Assembly: GCA_945643635.1 (NCBI GenBank)
Contig: CALZFC010000111.1
Coordinates: forward strand, 697,501-761,500
Source: Allodiplogaster sudhausi
Lineage: Eukaryota > Nematoda > Chromadorea > Rhabditida > Diplogasteridae
Length of the DNA: 64,000 nucleotides
Reading direction: 5' to 3'
The notes beneath the pieces are model-generated. The model had not been told where the DNA came from. It was given only the letters and a program-made list of their open reading frames with translations, and made no database searches. The first letter of the stretch is position 1; every line of letters begins with the position of its first letter. Positions 12,022-24,812 of the stretch are shown here, one piece after another. The position numbers and the translations under genes are program-made.

Positions 12022-12360
12022 ATGAAGACCTCTCGCGCTGCACTCTTCGTTCTGCTCAGCTCTCTCTCCAAAGGTTTCGTTTTCTTTTTTTTATTCGGAA
12101 ACCTAAGTATATGTTCCTCGGAACCTGACATGTTGAAAAATATACAGTTGTACACACGAAGAGAGACAACACTTGGGATGGTGTAAAGAGAGGTTGCGTG
12201 GTTGCTTGTGAGTGGGGAGCAGCCAAAGACGGTGGAGGTGGAGGAGCAGCCAGCCAGGGGCCCCTCTCTTCGCTCCTCGCAACCAGACACCAGCCTTGCA
12301 TCGTAGATGACGAGACCTTCGTGCCTGGATTCAGGATAATCTCTTCTACTCCAACGGCTC
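12022..12360 (+). CDS. Possible small secreted protein (two exons)
   Basis: ATG at 12022 opens MKTSRAALFVLLSSLSK, a good signal-peptide sequence, ending at a donor AAAG|GTTTCG. An acceptor-like GGAG near 12220 joins in phase to a Gly/Ala-rich stretch, then RHQPCIVDDETFVPGF and ISSTPTAP before a TGA about 65 residues from the start. The TGA overlaps a strong GTGAGT donor, so the gene may continue into the CT-rich region beyond. It is not the signal exon of the nicotinic receptor, which has its own at 13772. No family recognised; low confidence. Confidence 0.25.
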
Positions 12361-13771
12361 CGTGAGTGGTTAGACTTCTGTCAAGGATGAAGCTGAGGGT
12401 GAACCGAAGTAGAGAGGGAAAGAGAAAGAGAAAGAGAAAGAGAGAGAGAGAGAGAGAGTAAGAGAGAGAGAGAGAGTAAGAGAGAGAGAGAGAGAGTAAG
12501 AGAGAGAGAGAAAGATGGTAAGAGAGAGGGGAAGGGTAGATAGAGAGAGGAAGAAGAAGGGGCCGGAGTGTTTGAGAAATGTTCGTCTTCGCTTTGCTGG
12601 GCTCTCTCATGGATTGGAAGTGCGGAGTTGTTCTGAGTCTTCTTTCTTCTTAGTGGAAGTCTTTCATGCATACACTGATGCATACGCCGCACTTGTTCAT
12701 CTCAGAACGACGCCGATTTGTCTTCGCCCCATCTTCTCTCTCTCTTTCTCTCTTTCTTCTTTCTCTCGTTCTCTCTCCTCTCTCTCCTTCTTTTTCTTCT
12801 CTCTCTCTTGCTCTTCATACTCTCTCGCGATAGCACCACCCACCAGCAGTTAATATTTCCCAATCACCAACTCTTATGTATACTTGCATATTCATCTCCA
12901 TGATCTGACATCTTTCTTACCAGCATAACACCTTAATTGTTGCATCCTTGTAAGATTGAGTATGTTGTGTATCTTTTGCTAGTTTCGCTGCACTATATTT
13001 TGCCATACTTCTCCGGCTTTAATCATAAACTCCTTTCTCTGGTTTCATATCTTTCTGTTTCTTCAATTTTCAACTCTCCACGTCTTCTTTCTCATTTTTC
13101 TTCTTTCTCTTTATTTCTCTTACTCTGGCTCTCTCGCCTCTCTCTCTCTCTCTCTCTTTCTCTTTCTCTTTCTCTTCCTCTCCTTTTTCTCCATCTCCAT
13201 CTCGCTCTCTCTTTCTCGCACTCTTCAGTCTTCTTCTCACACACGCCTCCCGAGAGTGGTGTTTAGGAGAGACCAAAACCGACTCATTCCCGGTCGAAAT
13301 CCCTCAGTCTCTACTCTCGCTAGAGAGGCTCATTTGAAATCTGCTCAGGATTCGAGTCCTTAAGGAAGGAATCTCAGATGCCCCTTCTTCCATTATCTAG
13401 GCAGAGATATTGCAAAATAAGGGATAGAGAGAGGGACAATGAAAAAGAGCGAGAGAGAGATATTAGGAGGGGAAGATAATAGAGCAACAAGTTAATCGAC
13501 GGAAGAAGTATGTATGTATGTATGTACGTGCATATGTACATATACATAAAGAAAAAAGGAATGGGAATCAGCAACTATTTGAGCTATTCTTCCAATCTCA
13601 TTTTAAATTACGAATATTGCTTTTAACTCATCGTGTTCTATGACATCGGTTTCGATTCTTTGATATCATACTTACGTCAAATGTTGTTGATTAGCGCTGA
13701 AAACGTTTTCAGAATCTTGTTCATCTATCGCTTTAATGCTCGGACTCAGTTGAATTTGAGCTTGTTGTTGA
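12361..13771. repeat. GA/CT microsatellite-rich intergenic region
   Basis: GA-rich array at 12415-12530 and CT-rich arrays at 12735-12830 and 13085-13240, plus a short (TATG)n at 13508-13525. The Ser/Leu-rich open frames here are repeat translations. No gene seen. Confidence 0.6.
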
Positions 13772-16700
13772 ATGGCCAAATGGAGACAGTCGCTCATCAT
13801 ATTCTGGAACTTTTCCCTCGTCGTCTCTTCATTCTATGGAGAACTCATCGCTGAGTCCACTCGCAATGAAACGAAAGGTTTTCTATGCAAGAGGGACTTC
13901 CACCATTGTCAGATGTGATGCCATCTGCTGAGTTGTTGGCGGAAAACACTCGAGGAAATCTTGTCGAGCTTCATCTTATTCGACGAATGAGAGTGAAAAG
14001 TGGAAAAAACCTAGGACATCTCAATGAGTTTTCTATTTATTAAATCATTCGAAATATCTATCTTGCAAGGGGAAAGTAAAATGAATCATTTGGAAGTAAA
14101 ATTAAATCTGGAACATTTTGAGAACTTTGGGCGGGTGACTACGAACGCCTTCTTTACACGCGACTGGCAAGCGGATACAACCGACTCGCGAGGCCAGTCA
14201 AGAATGAGTCAGAACCCGTCCTTGTTCTTCTTGGACTCGACTTCCAGCAGATCATTGACATCGTCAGTCTCCTCCTTTGGCCTTTTCTATACGACCTCTT
14301 CTTGTCAATTCTAACGATCAGCACATCACTGAATTGCAATAGGATGAATTATTAATCTAATTTTAAACGTTTTCCCCATTCTCTTCCGCCCTCTCACTCG
14401 GCACTAGAAAAGTGACTCATCCCCTGGCGCTATTCTCCTAATCCGACCCTCGAATTTCTTTCACATTGGTGGGATTTGTGAATATACCCGGAATTCTTTT
14501 GTTCCTCAAGTGGGTTTGACGAAACAGAGTGAAAACGAGTAATAATAAGAGAAAGAGCAAGAGAGAGCAAGAGAGAGAGAGAGAGAGCAAGAGAGAGAGA
14601 GCAAGAGAGAGAGAGAGAGAGAGAGGGAGGGAGGGAAAGAATGACAGAGAAATGGAGGGGGAGGTAAAGAGGGAGAGAAATGGAGAGAAAGACGACTAGA
14701 ACGGGGGAGAGGGAGGGAGAAGCATATGGTTAGAAGTTGGGCGTCTGTTGACGATGCCAGCATCCATGCACAATGTTTACTCCTATGAATTTTCTATGTT
14801 CTTCCCAATCTAAGCTCTCGCGAGGAATAACAAATTGGGAAAGGTGATCTCATACGTTTCTTTCTCACACAATCAGTCTTGTCGACGCAGAGATATTCTT
14901 ATACATTTCGTATTACTCTTATCTTACGATTTATCTCGCAAATTTTCGTTATCTTTATCTCTAATATCTGATTTCTATTACACTCATGCGCTACTTAGCA
15001 CTTAAATGCTAATATATCTTTTAACGATGTACGAATAAATAAATAAATAAATAAATAATAAAGAAAAGAAAAGTGCATGCATATGTGCATACACAAATTC
15101 ACTGCTGAGTTTCACTGCTGATTGAAAAGTAAGAGAGAGCGAGAGCGATAGATGGAGAAGGGACAAAGTGAGAGGCAGATAGAATAAATTAATTTTGGTG
15201 GACGCTTTCTGCGAAACTGGCACACTAAAGACTACTACAAGCTCTTTAATTTAAGGATGAGAAGAGCCAGATAATGATGTCGAACGTCTGGCTTCGAATG
15301 GTGTGTACATTATTTTCAAAATAATCTCATCATCAGTTTTGCACCAGACATTGACGAGGTCCCGTTAATTCAGAGTTGGAAAGATCACTACTTGACGTGG
15401 GACCCTGCTGAGTACGGTAACATACGAGAGGTTTGGTTTTCTCTCTTTCTATTCTTACTTTTATCTTTTTATTTATGTCCACCTCTCTCTCTACTCTTTC
15501 TCTCTCTCATTCTCTGTCTTTTCTCTCTCTCTCTCCCTTTCTCTATTTCTTTCTCGCTCTCTCTCACTCTCTCTAGTCTCACATCTCATGTTCCATTGTT
15601 TAAGGTTCGTCTGCCAATCGCCAATATCTGGCGTCCTGATGTACTTCTCTACAACTCGATCGACCAACAATTTGACAGCACTTGGCCTGTCAACGCCGTT
15701 GTTTACCAGTTCATCCTCGTCTTAGTCCTAATCATCAAATACATTCAGTAACTGTTTTATTGTTCAGTACAGGCAACGTAACATGGATCCCTCCGGCAAT
15801 TATTCGAAGCTCCTGCTTGATAGATATCTCATGGTTCGTTCGGAGAGCGGGTCTAGCTGTTGATCATGCTGCTAATGACCAGGTTCCCCTTCGACGACCA
15901 GCACTGCTCCATGAAGTTCGGCTCGTGGACTTACTCGGGGTTCTTCACAGATCTCCGCAATCACACTTTGTCACTCGCAACATATCAAGCCAATGGAGAG
16001 TGGCAGCTGCTTGGTCAGACTTCTCTCTTCTTCATTTCTTCTCTTGCCTTCATTACATTATTTGCTGAACGATAAATATTCTTAATGATCGGTCAAGGTC
16101 TGACTGCAAAACGCTCAATCTTCTACTACGAATGCTGCCCCGAACCGTATTACGATGTCACTTTCACTATCTCCATTCGTCGGTCAGTCGCTCTCTTCTA
16201 ATTGAGATTGACTGTTGCTTTTAAGACGGACTCTGTACTACGGCTTCAACCTGGTGCTGCCCTCCATGCTGATCTCTGCCCTCGCTCTGCTTGGATTCAC
16301 GCTGCCTCCCGACTCGGGCGAGAAACTCAATCTCTGTTCGTTTTCGTAAGAGTGAGAGAGAGACGATGATTATGAGGGAAGAGAGAAGGAAATTCATCTG
16401 CAGGCGTGACGATCTTCATGTCTCTCTGTGTCTTCATGCTAATGGTGGCCGAGGCCATGCCGCAGACTTCGGATGCTCTTCCTCTCATTGGTCAGATTCC
16501 TCGAAAAAAAATTACTTTCTCGTACTCTCATAAGTTTTCTATTCATTTGTTTTACAGCGTAAATATGTTAATTAAGAAAAGAGACTTTCACTAGAATGTT
16601 CTCAGAGAGAAGATTAGATGAGTAGTGATGCAGTGGAACTCTTCTTGCAGAAGTGTACTTCAGCTGCGTGATGTTTGAAGTGGGTGCGTCAGTGATCTGC

Positions 16701-18572
16701 ACAGTCCTCGCTCTCAACTTCCACCACCGCTCACCCGAGTCCTACCAGCCGATGAGTCCTTTGGTCAGTCAAGACAAGGGAGACTACTCTACTCATGTCT
16801 CAGATTATTCTACCCAAGGCAAAGGATTGAAGAGAGATTGTGGAGGGAAAAGCAATCCATGTGGCTCTTGCCCATTTCCGTCCTCCACCAATTTGCCGTT
16901 CAGCTCTTCTGACGACAAAAGTCGAAGGGGGGAAGATGAGAGAGGAAGAGGCAGAGGGAAAGAGAAAAGAAGAGAGAGGAAGAGGGGAAGAGGCAGAGCG
17001 AGTTAGGGTGAGAGACCGATAGAGAAAAAAAAGAGAAGGAGGGGAAGAGTCAGAGTGGGTGATGGAGAGAGAGAGCGAGGAAGAAAGAGAGAAACTGTGC
17101 GCAGGATCACATTTCAGAGGGCATTGCACACTTCTTCTGCAGCCTTGGCACATCATTTGGCCTTTCATTTCAGCCAAAGGAAGAGACAATTCTCATTCAA
17201 GCAGAATCGGGGCGGGGTGGACAGCAGGGAATAGACAATTGAACAGCATACTGCCGAGAAATAAAAACCGTATTTTCAGCTTGTATTCGCGTAGGAAAGA
17301 ATCCTGAATAAGTAATATCTTAAGGTGCGCAAGCTTCTCCTGGACTGGCTTCCCTTTCTCGTGTGTATCCAGAGGCCGGATGAATTGTGCATTTCCCAGA
17401 TTCATCCCGAGATGAATGGCAATGTTTGTCGTGATAAAGACGGCTTGCACCACTCCTTCATCAAGTCAGCACAGCAAATAGTTCATTACTTTTTAACTAC
17501 ATATGTTATTTTCACCTCTTATATGTATTTCCTCTCCAAACAGTGAAAAACACCAGTGTTGCAAATGAATTGCTTTCCTTCGCATGGCAGAAAACGCCGT
17601 GGTCGTGGAAGTTCCTTGGCAGCTCCTCTTCTGCTCTCTTCTTCCTCAGAAGGCCATGCCATTCACTCTCATCCTCGTCATGAAAAGCCTCGCACTCCTC
17701 CTCTAACATCCCGGACTCTTCCAGATGTACAAGAGTACCGTGCTAGAGACATCCATCTCGATTTTTGCCGAGGTTTGTCTGCCCCTTTCTTTTCATAACC
17801 AAAAATGGATGTTGATGTGTGCATTTTACCGTCTTCCATGTAAATTCTTGAAGGCGGAAGTGGATTCCGCTTCTCTCGACTCCGCCAGAGGAGCGGCGAG
17901 CGCGTTCCAAGCGGAGCCGCGTCTTCCCAGCCACTCATCCCTCCCCAGCTGGCGAATGTCGAGAGACTAGCGACTTCTGCTGTGGGCACAGCTCTTTCTC
18001 CACTCGGAGACCGTCTTCCCTCTTTCCCGGCGATCATGGCAATTCTTCTTACTATTCACGCACTTTTTTTTTACTAATAATTAAATTTCAGTCATCGGGG
18101 TCAACGAAAGCTCTTGCGAACAATAAGCACGTCGCTTCTGAGAACAACAACAGAAAGGTCAGACGGGCGTGATTCGTCACGAAATGTTGACCTCGCCTTT
18201 TCAGTCGATGTCTGAGATGCCTGCTCAAGTTGTTCCTCGCACAGCCATTGACGACTGGCAATTCAATACGATGATTACGGAGCTGCGAGTCATATCAAAC
18301 AAGATTCGGAAAGAGGTATCAGGGAATTCATGGAGGATTATCCGATTAATAATGAAATTTCAAAATTTGCATCTCGCCAAAGAAAGATGCCATTTTGGCG
18401 TCGTAACTTCTCGTAATGGGAATGATCTTCTCAGGAGTACATCCATGCAATCCGTGCTGACTGGATGTTTGCTGCCATGGTCATCGACCGCATCTGCTTC
18501 CTCACTTTCTCCACTTTCCTCATCATTTGCATTCTCGTTCTTTCACAGAGCGCACCGCATCTCTTTGCGTAA
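13772..18572 (+). CDS. Nicotinic acetylcholine receptor subunit, alpha7-like
   Basis: Cys-loop ligand-gated cation channel subunit at the plasma membrane. The signal exon (13772-13877) encodes [20 protein letters not shown] and joins in phase to [20 protein letters not shown]. Then come [48 protein letters not shown], the Cys loop [15 protein letters not shown] (split by a 62-nt intron), FGSWTYSG, and the vicinal cysteines of an alpha subunit in [14 protein letters not shown] (about 16123). TM1 [27 protein letters not shown]2 with [12 protein letters not shown]3, a long Ser/Pro-rich cytoplasmic loop, and TM4 ending SQSAPHLFA with TAA at 18570-18572. A GEK before TM2 and Glu 20' indicate cation selectivity. 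The pore 9' residue is Met rather than Leu. CT/GA runs fill introns (14540-14700, 15430-15590). AATAAA at 18821. Confidence 0.92.
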
Positions 18573-19414
18573 TCTGGCGATTTTTATGTTATCAATTTTA
18601 TTTATGATGTGTTTTCTTAATGGATAGTCCTGTTGAATATTTATCCAACTCTTGCTCAAGGTAGATGACAAATCGAAGAAGATCCCCATGAGACACGGGT
18701 TTGTTCACGTAGGATGATGGATTTTTAATCTCACGGCTCTTGTAAATACTTATGCGTGTAGATTTTTTTTTCTCTAACACGCTGTATTGTAGATCGAAAG
18801 ATTGATAGCACTCGAAATGAAATAAATATGTACGACGGAAGATTACTGAAGCAATATTTTTCTAAGGGAACTAATTATTAGTTTTATAAATATAACTATG
18901 CCGATATAATTTTGAATAAAATGAACATCATCTCAAGATATCCGTTGCCTCTCGAGCGTTTTGAACGATGAAATCGATATTTTGTCGAGAGAACGGACCT
19001 TGTGAACGATGCTCGGGTAAACTAAAACAGCAGTAAGGAGTACTGTGCTTTAATACTTGTGGCATACATAAAAATAGATGGACTGACAGAACGTAGGAAG
19101 AGACTTTTTGAGCGAGGGCAGAATTGAAGAGAGCACCAGGAGAGGGAACGATTAAGTCACGGAAGACAGCGACAGACTCTGAGGGATGCGACTCGCCTCC
19201 CTGAGATGGTTAGAGAGGAAGGGATGTTCACTTGGGAGGGCAATCACTCTTACATTCGACGGCGCATTCATCGGAAGAATTGGTCGGATTCCTTTGGGTG
19301 GCGAGAAAGGCGGAGGACGAGCTGGAAAATATACAAATGTATCTATGTATGTATGTACATACATGCACGTATGTCAGGCAGAAACAGTGCCACTAATCGA
19401 TCTTTTTTTCTCCT
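18573..19414. other. convergent 3' intergenic region
   Basis: 3' flanks of the nicotinic receptor (plus) and the MAM gene (minus). An AATAAA at 18821-18826 is a plausible polyadenylation signal for the receptor. A short (TATG)n lies at 19345-19365. No gene recognised. Confidence 0.5.
18821..18826 (+). terminator. Putative polyadenylation signal of the nicotinic receptor gene
   Basis: AATAAA about 250 nt after the receptor stop codon; position is plausible for a 3' UTR end. Confidence 0.4.
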
Positions 19415-21785
19415 CTAATAGTACGTCTTTTTTCCTTCCACACCCTGTGCGGCGGCGGCGGAAGCGAGGAATCTTCTGACTCCGCTCTCTCCGAAGATTC
19501 TCTTCGCACTGCTCAGCGCCTCTTCTGCTCTCTCGCCGCTCATTTTGTCAAATCCCAACTTCTAAAGAGAGAGAGAGAGAGTGAGAGAGAAGTTTTAGAA
19601 AATATGCAACCCTCTCAGCTGATTCTGTGAACTCCCCTTGGCGATGTATTTGAGTTGTCCTTCCAGAATTGGCTGCCCCCCAATGGAAGCAATGAGTTGC
19701 TTCAGATCGGCCGCTGTCGTCTCTTCACTTTCAGATGTTGAAATCCGCGCAGACTCCTTTCCTGGAAATGAAAACGATTATACAGTTAGTCGTTGAAAAA
19801 TACACTTTACATAGTATTGAAAAAACAAGGCAATTTGTAAAAGAAAAGAAAAAACCTAATTTTAGGAGGTCGGCGTCCGTAACATTTCTGCCAGTTTCTT
19901 CAGCCTTTGACTTGTTTTCGATTTCATTTGAAGAAAGAGAGGGAGTCATTGAAATAGAAAGAGGCCGGTTGATGGGAAAAGTCGGTGCAGAGCGGACGAG
20001 AGAGGGTGAGATTGGAAGAGACGCAGACGATAAAGAAGCCGAAGAAGAATCCAACCATTCCTTCTGTTGATGCTCCTGGAAGGTGAAGTTTCCTTCAAGT
20101 TAAAATAGACTAATGAATGATTACAATTAGTGTGTCGGATTCGTTGATGATTTGCACAGCAGTGAGCCTTTGAACAGACGAGGCCTGCGGCAGTGGTTTG
20201 ATGATAGCCATCTTCTGGCCTGAACAGTGGAAGTCGTCTACCAATCATATCTCACAATTCTAAATGTTCATATATGCAACAAAAAACTAGCCGCAGAAGA
20301 GGTCTTTCCCCGCGCCGTCGACCAGATTCGCCTTGGCGATGGCCACGAATCCTCCCGGCGGCACGCCCGTCCGAATCTGCAGAGAAGTCGGAGACACCGA
20401 ATATCTGCACAGAACAAAGAGATACTGTAGCTCATTGCCTTCGCTCCGAGACCTGATTGGGAGTTTGAGACGATTCCAGCCAGGCATCGCAATGCCCGCT
20501 TGCATCCACAGGAGATGTTCCTGGCCAGCTGTCGTGCGAGACCACACGGAGATGTGTGTCGCGTCGCTCAATATTATTATTTATTTTCACACAAATAAAA
20601 TTTGATTCAGTTTAGCAGTATTTTATGCAGATAAAGGACAGAGCACCTTGAGAACAGATCAAACTGGAAGTGAGCATTGGCCGGGAGAGAAACGGCGTCA
20701 GAAGTGAGATCGGCCAGGCCTGCCCCCGCAGTCACCACTTTCCCGCCAAGCACCTTGTAAGGGCCGTTTGGGATCCTGAAGATTTAACAATTCTCTTCTT
20801 TCTTTCATTGGATGTCTCTTCTACCATGAACAGTAGTCTCCGTTGAAGTCGCACTTGATGGCCTCGCAAGAATCGCCACTGTAGTCCACTGCACCTTCTG
20901 AGATACTCTTCACATTGTTCTTTCAAGTAACAATGAATGTCTTATGAGAGCGACATACTTGCTGCCGGCGCTCTTCGAACACCTTCAGGTCGCCGACCAT
21001 GGATGTCGTTCCTGAATGAAATAATCGATCGAGAACATATGAAATATAAGCCGTAGTTGAAAAGAACATCTTCTTGCAGTCGTCGTCCTCTTCTTCTTCA
21101 TTCGGGACAATGCGCACTTCATCGACTGCGACAATGTCAAAGGCAGAGTCGACATTCTCGGCACGGAAAATTATCTGAATTACTTTATCGGATTCATTAA
21201 GATAAATTTCTGGTGTTATACCTGAGGGTTGCGAGTTATACACGGAAGACGAATAACTCGCTCCCTCCATCTCGAATCGCTTCCAAAGAGTGCGTCAATC
21301 AACAAGAATGATTCGCCATCTCGAAGATACACCTTCAAGATAGGCATTGGAGATGGAATACAGAGAGTAAGCGAACATCTAATCGAGTGGGAGCTGTGTT
21401 CTTGAAGAACATGAAGATGAGTTTGGCACCGCTGGAGCCGAGAGAGACATGTGGCGATGTCAGATTACCACTTCGATTTCCTCCGAAGCGGCCTTGAGCT
21501 CCAACGAAGGAGCCTCCAAGAACTGTGGAGAATGAATGATATGTGTATATACATATGTATGTATGTACATGAGCAAATAATTTGTTTAATTTTACTAATA
21601 AATTAAGAATTACTGGGCGATTCAATGAGACTCGGAGTGGGATGGAGAAGGCGAGGAAGAAGGAGCGCATCTGTGAGCAGCCAAGGCTCGTCCACCGTCC
21701 ATCCACAGAGAGACGAGTCAAAGTGACAGTGCAGTTGATGAGAAAACGGGAGGAACACTCCGAGCAGCACGAGGAGAAGCAGCAT
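19415..21785 (-). CDS. Secreted MAM-domain protein
   Basis: Signal peptide MLLLLVLLGVFLPFSHQ is followed directly by LHCHFDSSLCGWTVDE, the classic start of a MAM domain (adhesive extracellular module). ATG at 21785 is the first in-frame Met. The domain continues GGSFVGAQGRFGGNRSGNLT, GAKLIFMFFKNTAPTRLD, LRDGESF and IIFRAENVDSAFDIVAVDEV. A second MAM-like repeat starts AIKCDFNGDYCSW (about 20850) and continues through DATHISVWSRTTAGQEHLLW and PGGFVAIAKANLVDG. The C-terminal part is Ser-rich, then ISTSESEETTAADLKQLIAS and a last exon FDKMSGERAEEALSSAKRIF with GVRRFLASAAAAQG; TAG at 19415-19417. No transmembrane helix seen, so probably secreted. Function unknown beyond adhesion or matrix. Confidence 0.75.
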
Positions 21786-22772
21786 CACCTGGGGAGACAC
21801 TCCATTTGTTGTACTTTTGTGGGGCTACGGGGAATTGGCTAATATAGGAGCGAAGGGGAATGTCACATCATTGATGAGGGATGATGAATACCTGCAATGA
21901 CATCAAAAGGCATTAAGTGGAAAGAGAGTGCGAGAGAGAATGAGAAAGAGAGAAAGAGTGGCAGAGAGAGAGATAGAGGGAGAATGATAGCGAGGTGGAA
22001 TAGAAGAGCGAGGAAGCGAGAGTGGATGTGTCTGCCCTGGAGGGAAAAGGTGGCTGACCGGTCCTGGCGGGGCAGGGTGCATTCAATCTCTTTTCTGCTT
22101 CTCCAGCCATGCCTGTCTGACCCAGAATGACAGAGATTAGCTGTTGCTGCCGCCGTCGCTGAGCGAGCGAACAGCTCGCTCTCATTCAGCCAGAACACCC
22201 CCCCCCCCTCCCCTCTATCTCTCTCTCTACTTCTCTCTCTCTCTCTCTCGCTCTCTCTCACTCTCTCTCGTCACTTTCTGTTATCACTCCACACTACTTT
22301 GTATGTACGTATGTATGTATGTATGTATGTATATCCATCCGAATCTTGTTCTTGCCTGGTATCATGGTTGTTTATCTTGTGCCATTTCCACAATATTTAA
22401 AAAAAAAAAAAAAGAAATTACGATAAACATGACATAAGCCAGAAGAAAACATATCAATTTGAAGACTGTTTTTGGAACTGAGGAGTACCGAGGGCGGAAA
22501 GAATAAGTCAGCTGTTACTGATTGGGATGAAGTCCGGGTGAGATGGGCAGTGATAACAGCGAGGAAGAAGAAGAGAGAGAGGACATAGAGAGAGAGGAGA
22601 GAGAGAGCGGAGGAGAGACGGGATGGAAAGGGAGAACGAATGCTTCTCGTAAATCACTTCATCTCTTTCTCATCACCAGCCAATTGTGGTCCCCCGATGG
22701 CTTAAATGATTAAAGCAATATTTCAAATGGTACTGCTTGTAACATTTAGCGTAATTTAGATTACGAGGGCAG
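21786..22772. other. divergent intergenic region with microsatellites
   Basis: Shared upstream region of the MAM gene (minus) and the ET/Gly-rich gene (plus). It holds GA-rich runs (21910-21990, 22570-22620), a C-run and (CT)n at 22198-22270, a (TATG)n at 22302-22332 and a 15-A run near 22400. No gene seen; promoters not identifiable. Confidence 0.5.
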
Positions 22773-24329
22773 ATGATCAAGGAAAGGATATTCTTCTGGC
22801 CTTCCGGCCTCCTTCTTCTTCTCCTTTCCTACGATGCTGCAGCACTTACTTGTTACAACGTCGGTATTCATTGATTTTTTAAACTCAAATCTAAAATGAA
22901 CACATATTTACTCTGAGAAATCCTGATATTGGTTATTTCAAATTTATTGTATTAATAATAGGATATTAAAGAAGTAATCAGTAGACTTGAGCCATGAATG
23001 AATGAGCAGGGCATGAAGTTGATGCGAGGGCAGTCGGTGGGGCAGCAGACGGAAGAGTGCGCCCCCGGCGCGTCCTGCTACAACATGTCGTCCTCGGCTG
23101 CCTTCGTCGTCGACGTCGTCAAGGCCGGCTGCTCCACCTGGAGATGCATGGTCGGCCACCTTTCCATTCTATGCTTTTCACAGCCTTCAACTCAAGACTG
23201 GCTAATTATACCATTAATCTGATGTAAATGAAGTAGAATGAAGAGAATGTAAGTGCTCAAGGTGTCGAAGGACCGCTGCATCGGCATCAACATCAACTTC
23301 GTACCCGTCGAGCTCTGCTGCTGTTCCCATGACAGATGCAATGTCCAGGGCAATCCACAGTACAAGTCAGAGTGCTCACTCACTTTAACATGATCATTTA
23401 CTCCGTAACTTCAATTCAGTTCTGGAGGAATGGGCGTAGGCGGAAGCAACTACGGAGGGGGCGGATATGGCGGAGGGGGCTATGGAGGAGGGGGCGACGG
23501 CGGAGGAGGAGGGCAAGTTTTACAGACGCTATTTCCACATGTCAAGTGTTAATGCTGATTTCATCAAGGCCAACTGCTATATACGTTCATTATCATCTTA
23601 TCATTCAGCTATGGCGCCCCAGGCTATTCCGGAGTGAAAAGTGGCGGAGACACCGGAGGTTATGGTTCGTTCCGTTTTCCACTCTCTCTCAACAAATTCT
23701 TATTTCTAAATCTTTGAAGGAGGAAACGGTGGAGGTGTCAAGGATACGAATAACAATCAAGGTGGATATGGAGGAGGTGGCTACGGTGGTGGAGGATATG
23801 GAGGAAGCACGGGAAGTGGAGGGGCTGGTGGTGGATATGGAGGGAGTGGGGGAGGATACGGTGGAGGTGGATATGGAGGGGGTTACGGTGGAGGAGGGGC
23901 CGGGCCAGCCACGGGGGCCAAGGATGCAGCCAGCGATGTCGGCGGGTTAGCTTCATTCTTTCCATGCATTTCTTAGAGGGAGCGAAGAAGAAGAAGATAC
24001 AAGTGTACTTTTTTCTTAGAAAAATCGAGATCGGAGGATCATTAGCGGGAAATCCGTCGAAAGGGAAAGGATCGCACGGGGGCAAGCCGCAGTTCTCTCA
24101 GAAGGATTTTGAGAACGCCTTCAAGAACTTTGATGTCGATGCTAAACCGAATGGTTAGCTTAAGAAAATCAAGAGCGGCTCCTAATTCCTCTAATCATCC
24201 AATTTATAAACAGGTCCGCCTGGGGCAGGAGGAGGGCAAGTGGACGAGGAGGTATTCCAGATGGTTGATGTCACGAAGACAACTCGACGCCCCCCGAGGA
24301 GTGCTGGCCCCGATCAGCCCCATTCCTAA
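22773..24329 (+). CDS. Secreted ET-module/Ly6-like protein with Gly-rich tail
   Basis: The signal peptide (MIKERIFFWPSGLLLLLLSY) leads to ALTCYN; the next exon begins GMKLMRGQSVGQQTEECAPG and ASCYNMSSSAAFVVDVVKAG. A third exon gives DRCIGININFVP and closes with VELCCCSHDRCN. The CYNG...SCY...C...CCCxxDxCN spacing is that of the nematode ET module within the Ly6/three-finger fold. Downstream exons encode GGYGGGGYGG-type repeats (23420-23945), then GNPSKGKGSHGGKPQFSQKD and FENAFKNFDVDAKPNG and an acidic/basic tail ending AGPDQPHS, TAA 24327-24329. Likely an extracellular matrix or cuticle protein. AATAAA at 24352. Confidence 0.75.
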
Positions 24330-24403
24330 ATATAAAGGCATATATGTATAGAATAAAGGATATTAACATTATGTACTCTGAATTAATTGTTTCCCCTTTC
24401 TCT

Positions 24404-24453
<50 letters not shown>

Positions 24454-24812
24454 GTTCTGGGCATGAGTGAGAGAGGGACTGAGGGATGAAGAGAGAGGGA
24501 GAGAAACACAGAGAGATTGTGAGGGACGGAGCGTAAAAGGCAGATACAGAGAAAGAAAGTGAGTGACACCTACAACAGGAAAGAGAAAGAAGTTCGACTT
24601 AACTTGTAAAGACAGGTGAAGTCATTTTGTGTCAAGGAAAAGACTAGTTCATTTTCCGAAAAAGATAATACGGTGCTCAGACACTAATATAATTTTCTGG
24701 CTCGCTTATTTTTTTGAACTTTTTAATTGGAAATTCTTAATATTTTCTGCACGGGTTCGTCATATTTCGGAGTTTTTAATTTAGCTTAAAAGCGGTTGTA
24801 ATCCTAAGTGAG
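24330..24812. repeat. intergenic (CT)n tract and CHMP7 upstream
   Basis: A near-perfect (CT)n of about 50 bp at 24398-24448, followed by GA-rich sequence and an AT-rich stretch upstream of CHMP7. Nothing coding seen. Confidence 0.6.
24352..24357 (+). terminator. Polyadenylation signal of the ET/Gly-rich gene
   Basis: AATAAA 23 nt after the stop codon, implying a very short 3' UTR. Confidence 0.55.

Noticed and set aside
12022..12080. Signal-peptide exon considered as exon 1 of the nicotinic receptor
   Set aside because: The exon at 13772-13877 also encodes a signal peptide, lies next to exon 2 and joins it in phase to give [12 protein letters not shown].
9656..13574. Many Ser/Leu-rich open frames
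   Set aside because: They translate (CT)n/(GA)n tracts; no splice signals or family resemblance.
23738..24085. His/Pro/Leu-rich minus-strand frame
   Set aside because: Antisense of the Gly-rich repeats of the ET/Gly-rich gene.
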